From Arthrobacter sp. ISL-5 (GTDB lineage Bacteria > Actinomycetota > Actinomycetes > Actinomycetales > Micrococcaceae): 64,000 nt of DNA. Shown piece after piece: positions 58,908 to 64,000 of this stretch; within the stretch, counting starts at the first letter, position 1; each line of letters begins with the position of its first letter. The stretch spans positions 107,293-171,292 of the forward strand of contig NZ_JAGGPM010000012.1 of assembly GCF_018613835.1 (NCBI RefSeq). Reading direction: 5' to 3'. The position numbers were made by a program, and so were the translations under genes. The notes beneath the pieces were generated by a model that did not search any database, was not told where the DNA came from, and was given only the letters and a program-made list of their open reading frames with translations.

Positions 58908-59984
58908 ATGACCCCGCCGAACACCACCCTGACCGCAGCCGGCGCGGCCACCCAGCCTCCCGGCGTGCTGATGGCCGCCGAAATCCTCGAGCAGCCGCAG
59001 GCGCTTGCCCGGCAGCTCGACCACGGCCGGCCCGAGATCCGCCGGCTGGCCGCCGTCCTTCGGGACGCGGACATCCGGTACGTCCTCCTGGCCGCCCGCG
59101 GCACCAGTGACCACGCCGCCCTGTACGCGAAGTACCTCATCGAGACCGTGCTGGGCCTGCCGGCCGGGCTCGCGTCGCCGTCGAGCCTTACCGTGTACGG
59201 CGCCGAGCCGAAGATGGACGGGGTCCTCTGGCTGGCCGTGAGCCAGTCGGGCGGATCCCCCGACCTGGTGGACTCCACCGCCGCGGCCGCCCGCGGCGGC
59301 GCGCTCACCGTTGCGGTGACCAATGCGCCGTCCTCGCCCCTGGCTGGCGCGGCCCGGCACCACCTGGACATCCTGGCCGGGCCGGAGCGTGCCGTGGCCG
59401 CCACCAAGAGCTACACCTCCCAGCTGCTGGCACTCTGGCTGCTCATCGACGCCTGGGCCGGCGGGGACGGGACCGAAGCGCTGGCCCTCCCCGGCCACGC
59501 GGCGGATGTTTTGGCCCGACCGGAGATACTGGAGGTGGCAGACCGCTACCGCTACGTGAGCCACATCATCACCACCGGGCGCGGATTCTCATACCCCACC
59601 GCGCGGGAGGCGGCATTGAAACTGATGGAAACGTCCTATCTGGCCGCGCATGCCTTCTCCGGAGCCGATCTCCTGCACGGACCCTTCGCGATGATTGACG
59701 AGGACCGCCCCGTCATCGCCATCGCCTCCCAGGGTGCGGGCGGCCGTGCCCTGCAGCCGGTGCTGGACCGGCTGGCGGAGCGCGGGGCTGACGTCTGCCT
59801 GGTGGGCGACGCCGGGGCCGCCCGTCCGCAGAACCATGTGGTGCCCCTCCCGGCCGTCAGCGAGCAGCTCGCTCCGGTCCTTGAAATACTGCCCCTGCAG
59901 CGGCTGGCGCATGCCATGGCCGCGGCCCGCCACCGGGACCCCGATGCGCCCCGGGGCCTGCGCAAAATCACGGAAACCTGGTGA
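58908..59984 (+). CDS. SIS-domain glucosamine-6-phosphate deaminase/isomerase (NagB-II/AgaS-like)
   Basis: This 358-residue protein has two SIS sugar-isomerase domains resembling the isomerase half of GlmS. The first spans about residues 45-180 (VLLAARGTSDHAALYAKYLI, AVSQSGGSPDLV, ERAVAATKSYTSQLLALWLL). The second spans about 205-345 (ITTGRGFSYPTAREAALKLM, SGADLLHGPFAMI). It has no glutaminase domain. In nag operons such proteins deaminate glucosamine 6-phosphate to fructose 6-phosphate and ammonia, replacing NagB. ATG 58908 follows GAGGAG. The C-terminal PRGLRKITETW is characteristic. It overlaps nagA by four bases. Confidence 0.92.
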   Translation: MTPPNTTLTAAGAATQPPGVLMAAEILEQPQALARQLDHGRPEIRRLAAVLRDADIRYVLLAARGTSDHAALYAKYLIETVLGLPAGLASPSSLTVYGAEPKMDGVLWLAVSQSGGSPDLVDSTAAAARGGALTVAVTNAPSSPLAGAARHHLDILAGPERAVAATKSYTSQLLALWLLIDAWAGGDGTEALALPGHAADVLARPEILEVADRYRYVSHIITTGRGFSYPTAREAALKLMETSYLAAHAFSGADLLHGPFAMIDEDRPVIAIASQGAGGRALQPVLDRLAERGADVCLVGDAGAARPQNHVVPLPAVSEQLAPVLEILPLQRLAHAMAAARHRDPDAPRGLRKITETW

Positions 59985-61135
59985 GTCCGACGCTCATCTC
60001 CGCCGCCCGGGTGATCACGCCCGAGGCTGTCCTCGAGCCGGGCTGGGTGGAAGTCCGATCAGGCCGGATCAGTGCCGTGGGCGGCGGGGTTCCTCCCCGG
60101 GAGCCTGACGCCAGCTATCCCAACGGGACACTCGCGCCCGGCTTCATCGACGCCCATATCCACGGCGGCGGCGGCTTCAGCTTTAATGATGCTGATCCCG
60201 CTGTCGCCGCAGTCAAGATCGCCGCAGTGCACCGTGAGCACGGGACCACCACGCTCATGGCAAGCCTCGTCACCGCCTCCCTCGCGCACCTTGAGAGCGC
60301 GGTGGGGGCGCTGGCGGAACTGGTGGAGGAGGGCGTGCTGGCCGGGATCCACCTGGAGGGCCCTTGGCTCAGCCCGTACCACCGGGGCGCGCACACCAAA
60401 AGCCTGCTGCGGACCCCGGACCCGGCCAGCATCGACCGGCTCATGCTGGCCGGCCGTGGCACGATCAGAATGGTCACGATCGCGCCCGAGTTGGACGGCG
60501 GCCTCGCGGCCATCCGGCAGATCACCGGCTACGGCGCAGTGGCCGCCGTCGGCCACACCGGCGCCGACTATGACCTGGCCCGTCAGGCGATCGCTGCGGG
60601 CGCCACCGCCGGGACGCACGTATTCAACGCGATGCGGTCCCTGCACCACCGCGAACCCGGGCCGGCGCTGGCACTGCTGGAGGACCCGTCGGTTTTTGCC
60701 GAGGTGATCGCCGACGGCGTGCACCTGCACCCCTCGCTGGTGCGCTTCATCTCCGGAAGTCCGGCCCGGGCCGTCTTCGTCACCGATGCCATGGCGGCGG
60801 CGTGCGCGCATGAGGGAACGTACGACCTCGGCGGGCTGGAGGTCCGCGTGGCCGACGGCGAGGCACGGCTGGTCAGCAACGGCGCCATCGCCGGCAGCAT
60901 CCTCACGCTCGACGCCGCCGTGAGGCACGCGGTCCGGCATGCGGGCGTTCCGCTCGCCGATGCGGTCCGCGCGGCCACGCAGAACCCGGCGGACATGCTG
61001 GGGCTCACCGACGTCGGCCGGCTTGAGCCGGGCCTGCGTGCGGATCTGGTGGTGCTCGACGAGGGCCTTGAGGTGGCGGCGGTCATGAAGTCCGGAGACT
61101 GGTGCCGTTCCGGGGCCTTCGGCGCCGCTGGTTGA
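59981..61135 (+). CDS. nagA: N-acetylglucosamine-6-phosphate deacetylase
   Basis: This 384-residue amidohydrolase removes acetate from GlcNAc 6-phosphate. Motifs in order: LAPGFIDAHIHGGGGFSFND with the metal HxH, GIHLEGPWLSPYHRGAH with the Glu ligand, VAAVGHTGADYDLARQAI and TAGTHVFNAMRSLHHREPG with the His ligands, and AVFVTDAMAAAC with the catalytic Asp. The GTG start at 59981 overlaps the previous stop. The stop codon lies inside a REP-like palindrome (61127-61151). It is the last gene of the DasR-type nag operon. Confidence 0.95.
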   Translation: MSPTLISAARVITPEAVLEPGWVEVRSGRISAVGGGVPPREPDASYPNGTLAPGFIDAHIHGGGGFSFNDADPAVAAVKIAAVHREHGTTTLMASLVTASLAHLESAVGALAELVEEGVLAGIHLEGPWLSPYHRGAHTKSLLRTPDPASIDRLMLAGRGTIRMVTIAPELDGGLAAIRQITGYGAVAAVGHTGADYDLARQAIAAGATAGTHVFNAMRSLHHREPGPALALLEDPSVFAEVIADGVHLHPSLVRFISGSPARAVFVTDAMAAACAHEGTYDLGGLEVRVADGEARLVSNGAIAGSILTLDAAVRHAVRHAGVPLADAVRAATQNPADMLGLTDVGRLEPGLRADLVVLDEGLEVAAVMKSGDWCRSGAFGAAG

Positions 61136-61195
61136 GCGTGACGCAACCAGCCCCGCCGTCAGGTCAGGCCGCTGGTTGAGCTTCTCGAAACCAGC
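61127..61195. repeat. Two REP-like palindromes in tandem
   Basis: Two 25-base palindromes (61127-61151 and 61171-61195) share GCTGGTTGAGC and end ACCAGC. Each is followed by a copy of CCGCCGTCAG, so a unit of about 44 bases is duplicated. The core resembles the palindrome at 47606-47650. The first copy contains the nagA stop codon. Confidence 0.8.
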
Positions 61196-61255
61196 GCCGC
61201 CGTCAGCCGGTTCGAGTTCTTGTACGGCGGCTTTTCGCGGCGCAATAATGACGGC

Positions 61256-61594
61256 ATGGTCCGCTTCAGCGCAACGGTGCAACAGCGGGGGCCCAATCCG
61301 TTCCTCGATGTTCCGGGCAGCGTCACCGTTGAGTTGCTGCCATTCGCGAGCCACGGCCGAATCCGGGTTACCGGGCGACTTGTCCAGCAAATGCCCGGAG
61401 AGGTCATGACGTGGAGCCTCGGCCTGCCGCTCGGCCTGCTAAAACGGGTCCGCACCTTCACCCTGTCGCCGCAGGCCGGTCTCACACACCTCATTGGGCT
61501 CCCCGGAAACACACGCCCGGACACCGCCCACACCCTAATCGACTACATCAACGCCGTCACGAACCGTGCCGAACTGCTCGACCGAGCCTCATAG
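61256..61594 (+). CDS. Hypothetical protein
   Basis: This 112-residue cytosolic protein starts with MVRFSATVQQRGPNPFLDVP and contains VELLPFASHGRIRVTGRLVQ, MTWSLGLPLGLLKRVRTFTL and a C-terminal helix TAHTLIDYINAVTNRAEL. The front resembles small beta-barrel families that begin F-x-A-x-V, but no confident assignment is possible. ATG 61256 lacks a clear ribosome site; an upstream ATG at 61220 is alternative. It lies behind the nag operon, separated by the REP pair, and ends before a terminator-like stem. Confidence 0.6.
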   Translation: MVRFSATVQQRGPNPFLDVPGSVTVELLPFASHGRIRVTGRLVQQMPGEVMTWSLGLPLGLLKRVRTFTLSPQAGLTHLIGLPGNTRPDTAHTLIDYINAVTNRAELLDRAS

Positions 61595-61613
61595 AAACCC
61601 CAGAAGGCCAAAA

Positions 61614-61642
61614 GCGGCCGGGCGCCTAAGCCCCCCGGCCGC
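61614..61642. terminator. Stem-loop between convergent genes
   Basis: GCGGCCGGG (61614-61622) pairs perfectly with CCCGGCCGC (61634-61642) around an 11-base loop, 20 bases after the plus-strand stop and before the minus-strand gene end at 61707. Confidence 0.6.
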
Positions 61643-61706
61643 GGATTCAATGAAGCGACGGTTTATCGGCACGTTTCGGCGGAGTGAGAGCCATAGTTGA
61701 ATCCGG

Positions 61707-62360
61707 CTATTGGGGCAGGGTGGGGGCAGCTTTCCGGCCGGTGATCCATCCTGGCAGTGCCGTATCCAGCGCCTGGGCCCGCGCGGGTTGTAGTTGGCCG
61801 TGCTTGTACTTGTACCTTTGGCCCCGCAGCCAGACGCCGAGTTCATGCTCTTTCCCGGTGACGGTGGGCGTGGCGCGCGGCCAGGGGTGCCCTGCTGCCC
61901 GGTAAGCGACCAGTTCACGGAAGCGGTCCTGCCATTTTTGCTGGCCTGCGGCTTCTCTGGGCTTCCGCTGCCAGTCAGGCAGCGCTGCCAGGCCTTCGCG
62001 GATGACCGGGTTCAGGATCCCTGCCTCGGCGTCGCGGCGCCGGCGCCGCAGCCATTGCGCGAGCTCCCGCTCCGCCCGGTCCTCGGCATTCCGCGAGGGA
62101 TAACGGCCAGTTGCCTCGACCATCGCGACCACCTGATGCATGCGCTTCAGGCCGGGCACTGCACGCGCGGCGGACCCTTTGGCTGCTGCCGCATGTTCGG
62201 CGTGCAGGGCGGGATCCGCGGTCTTCGCCACGGAAATGTAGTGGGAGACGGTCGCGACGTCATTCCGGGTCAGTTCCGCGATCTTCTTCCGGGACAAGCC
62301 TTTCCGGTACATCAGAACCCACTCCGGATGGGGAGTGGCCGTTCGCCGCTTTTTCGTCAC
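61707..62360 (-). CDS. Helicase-associated-domain protein
   Basis: This 217-residue basic protein starts at GTG 62360, with GGAAGGA seven bases upstream; an ATG at 62393 is an alternative. Residues of about 10-40 form a helix-turn-helix-like segment (PHPEWVLMYRKGLSRKKIAE, LTRNDVATVSHYI). Two helicase-associated (HA, PF03457-like) repeats follow: ERELAQWLRRRRRDAEAGIL with LAALPDW, and EHELGVWLRGQRYKYKHGQL with ALPGW. Such HA repeats occur behind helicases and alone in actinobacteria and are thought to bind nucleic acid. Function unknown. Confidence 0.8.
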   Translation of the reverse strand: MTKKRRTATPHPEWVLMYRKGLSRKKIAELTRNDVATVSHYISVAKTADPALHAEHAAAAKGSAARAVPGLKRMHQVVAMVEATGRYPSRNAEDRAERELAQWLRRRRRDAEAGILNPVIREGLAALPDWQRKPREAAGQQKWQDRFRELVAYRAAGHPWPRATPTVTGKEHELGVWLRGQRYKYKHGQLQPARAQALDTALPGWITGRKAAPTLPQ

Positions 62361-62455
62361 GGCTGCATCCTTCCACACCTGATGCGCCATCAACCCGCCG
62401 GGGCTCCAAAGTGCCCGGCCTGTGTAGCGCTCAGGGATTACGTTCCCGCCGTGGT

Positions 62456-63391
62456 TCAGTCGCCCACAGCTTCTCGGCCGCGGCGCACGATGAGCGGGTC
62501 GGGGTCGTACACGATCGAGGTGTCCTTAGCTCCATAATCGAACTGATTCAGGAAGAAGCGCATGGCGTTGATCCGCCCCCGCTTCTTGTCGTTGGACTTG
62601 ACGGTGATCCACGGCGCGTGGTCCGTGTCGGTGCGCAGGAACGTTTGCTCCTTGGCTTCCGTATAGTCCTCCCACCGGTCCAGGGAGGCAAGGTCCACGG
62701 GTGAGAGCTTCCAGCGCCGAACCGGGTCAATTTGGCGGATCGCGAAGCGCGTTCGCTGCTCGTGGCGGGTGACGGAAAACCAGAACTTGCTCAGGTGGAT
62801 TCCGGAATCCACCAGCATTTTCTCGAAGAGCGGCGCCTGCCCCATGAACGTGCGATACTCCTCGTCGGTGCAAAACCCCATGACCCGTTCCACATTGGCC
62901 CGGTTGTACCAGGAGCGGTCGAACATCACGATTTCTCCGGCCGTGGGCAGGTGCTGGACGTAGCGCTGGAAGTACCACTGGCCCTGTTCACGGTCGGAGG
63001 GCTTGCTCAGCGCCACGGTCCGGGCCGAGCGGGGATCCAGATGCTCGGTGAAGCGCTTGATCGTCCCGCCCTTGCCGGCGGCGTCACGGCCCTCGAAAAC
63101 GATCACGTTCTTGAGGCCGAGATCCTGGCCCCAGTACTGGAACTTCAGCAGTTCGACCTGCAGGCGGTATTTGTCGAGCTCGTATTCCTCCCGGGACATC
63201 CGCTCGTGGTAGGGATAGTCCTCCCGCCACGTCTCCACCGCGGAGCCTCCCGGGTCGATGAGCTCCGGGTCCTCGCCTTGCCCGCCGCGCACCGTGTACC
63301 CCAGCTTCACGAGACGGTCAATGGCCTCGCGCAGATTGTCCCTGACCCACCACGGATCCCCGGGCGTCCATGGGCTGCGTGCCTGCGCCAT
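62456..63391 (-). CDS. ppk2: Polyphosphate kinase 2 (PPK2)
   Basis: This 311-residue PPK2-family enzyme transfers phosphate between polyphosphate and nucleoside diphosphates. The P-loop is VIVFEGRDAAGKGGTIKRFT (about 98-117). The lid/DR region is HLDPRSARTVALSKPSDREQ, and Walker B is EIVMFDRSWYNRANVERVMG. HLSKFWFSVTRHEQRTRF and the downstream RWKLSPVDLASLDRWEDY block are typical of one-domain PPK2. ATG 63391 follows GGAAGGAG; the frame continues to 63463 but without support. The protein is cytosolic and the gene monocistronic. Confidence 0.95.
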   Translation of the reverse strand: MAQARSPWTPGDPWWVRDNLREAIDRLVKLGYTVRGGQGEDPELIDPGGSAVETWREDYPYHERMSREEYELDKYRLQVELLKFQYWGQDLGLKNVIVFEGRDAAGKGGTIKRFTEHLDPRSARTVALSKPSDREQGQWYFQRYVQHLPTAGEIVMFDRSWYNRANVERVMGFCTDEEYRTFMGQAPLFEKMLVDSGIHLSKFWFSVTRHEQRTRFAIRQIDPVRRWKLSPVDLASLDRWEDYTEAKEQTFLRTDTDHAPWITVKSNDKKRGRINAMRFFLNQFDYGAKDTSIVYDPDPLIVRRGREAVGD

Positions 63392-63497
63392 CCGGGTCTC
63401 CTTCCGGCATCGCCAAAGCGTAGACGGCAGTCCAACAGGACAGGCCAACGAGCCGTAGAACACATTTTATACGGCCCACGCAAGCACGTGCCGGGAA

Positions 63498-63884
63498 TCA
63501 GCCGACCGCAAGGATCAGGTAGAGGACGGTGAGGAGCAGGGCGGTGGGCGTCATGACGAGGCGCTCCGGCTTGCTGCGGGAGATCCCGTTCATGATCACA
63601 CCGAGGGCGAAGTACGCCGTCAGCACCCACATAAAGATCGAAGTGACAGGCTCGCTGCCCAGCAGAGGAACCATGCCGGCTTTGGCCAGCGCCGCGTACC
63701 CGAAAAGAGCGTAAAGGACGATTGATAGTGCGCTTCCGGCCCTCAGCCTGGCCGGCAGGACATCGTGCTGTCCTCCCCAGGCAAATCTTCCAAGGGGCGC
63801 GCCGCCGATAAGGGCGCCCTGAAAGACGGCCAGAACGGCCAGAACCGTGCAGGCGGCCAACGCGGCTAACTGGTCCAACAGCAT
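63498..63884 (-). CDS. Small membrane protein of unknown function
   Basis: This 128-residue protein has four predicted membrane segments (LAALAACTVLAVLAVFQGAL, AGSALSIVLYALFGYAALAK, SIFMWVLTAYFALGVIMNGI, MTPTALLLTVLYLILAVG). The conserved-looking loop SRSKPERLVMTP stands before the last segment. ATG 63884 has GAAGATGGGG upstream; the frame is open to 63956. No named domain is recognised. It faces the same way as ppk2, 106 bases upstream of it. Confidence 0.65.
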   Translation of the reverse strand: MLLDQLAALAACTVLAVLAVFQGALIGGAPLGRFAWGGQHDVLPARLRAGSALSIVLYALFGYAALAKAGMVPLLGSEPVTSIFMWVLTAYFALGVIMNGISRSKPERLVMTPTALLLTVLYLILAVG

Positions 63885-64000
63885 AATGACCCCATCTTCC
63901 TGTCTTCCAAGAACAATCTCCGTGACCTGCCGATCGCCGAAGCCTCGCCTGACCACCCGTGCACCGGTGCCTCAGGAGCTAGTGTCACGTGTTAATGGTT

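Overview
The window is high-GC actinobacterial DNA with the gene content of an Arthrobacter/Pseudarthrobacter-type soil bacterium (Micrococcaceae). The evidence is many LacI, ROK and GntR sugar regulators, sugar ABC importers that all lack their own ATPase, frequent GTG/TTG starts with ATGA/GTGA overlaps, and no phage, plasmid or CRISPR signal. Almost the whole window is a carbohydrate-catabolism island. It holds three complete sugar ABC importer sets (solute-binding protein plus two permeases), six Gfo/Idh/MocA oxidoreductases, five LacI-family regulators (one cut by the window edge) plus a sixth LacI remnant, two GMC flavoproteins, and xyl and nag loci.

Layout. 1-3910 (minus): a LacI gene cut by the window edge, a remnant resembling the end of a DUF2961/GH172 glycosidase, and an importer with its promoter and a perfect operator palindrome. 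4323-6376 (minus): a glycerophosphodiester phosphodiesterase, a small unknown protein and a Cof-type HAD phosphatase. 6466-9856: a LacI gene divergent from two Gfo/Idh/MocA dehydrogenases, with a 12-bp palindrome between them. 9909-15559 (minus): importer, KDG-kinase-like sugar kinase, KDPG aldolase and a frameshifted HAD phosphatase, i.e. a uronate/KDG branch. 15831-28505 (plus): a tightly packed run of nine genes headed by its own LacI repressor. It encodes a Gfo/Idh/MocA reductase, a family I CoA-transferase, a 755-residue GMC oxidoreductase fused to a gluconate-2-dehydrogenase subunit 3 domain, a crotonase, an aldehyde dehydrogenase, a GH88 unsaturated glucuronyl hydrolase, a second GMC oxidoreductase and an MHS-type transporter. 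A paralogous LacI gene (28604) closes the block. This bipartite locus is the best candidate for an undescribed catabolic system: it combines uronide hydrolysis, flavin sugar oxidation and CoA-thioester chemistry under one regulator pair.

29833-32656: a small ABM-fold protein; a deletion scar where 3' fragments of a lacI gene and a GH78 alpha-L-rhamnosidase gene meet head to head; then a sugar isomerase and a ThuB-like dehydrogenase. 32735-38912: a one-repeat DUF1508 protein, a decayed ChaA-type Ca2+/H+ antiporter, a secreted FG-GAP repeat protein, the ammonium channel amt with a GlnR-like box, a strong bidirectional terminator, a GNAT acetyltransferase and a small membrane protein. 39045-43097: xylB and xylA divergent from a ROK repressor. 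43128-51763: a LacI gene divergent from a seven-gene importer/dehydrogenase/isomerase/ThuA/ThuB-like operon, with two matching operators. 51828-55395: an amino-acid-type binding protein, a DUF6919 protein, a frameshifted orphan sulfonate/taurine-type binding protein and an unknown gene. 55547-61135: a DasR-like GntR regulator divergent from a nag operon (transporter, GlcNAc kinase, SIS deaminase/isomerase, nagA), with two dre-like operators. 61256-63884: an unknown protein, a helicase-associated-domain protein, PPK2 and a small membrane protein.

Three otherwise healthy genes, and one decayed one, each carry a single-base deletion that is most simply the loss of one C. This looks as much like residual assembly error as like real mutation. 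No rRNA, tRNA, IS element or CRISPR array was seen.
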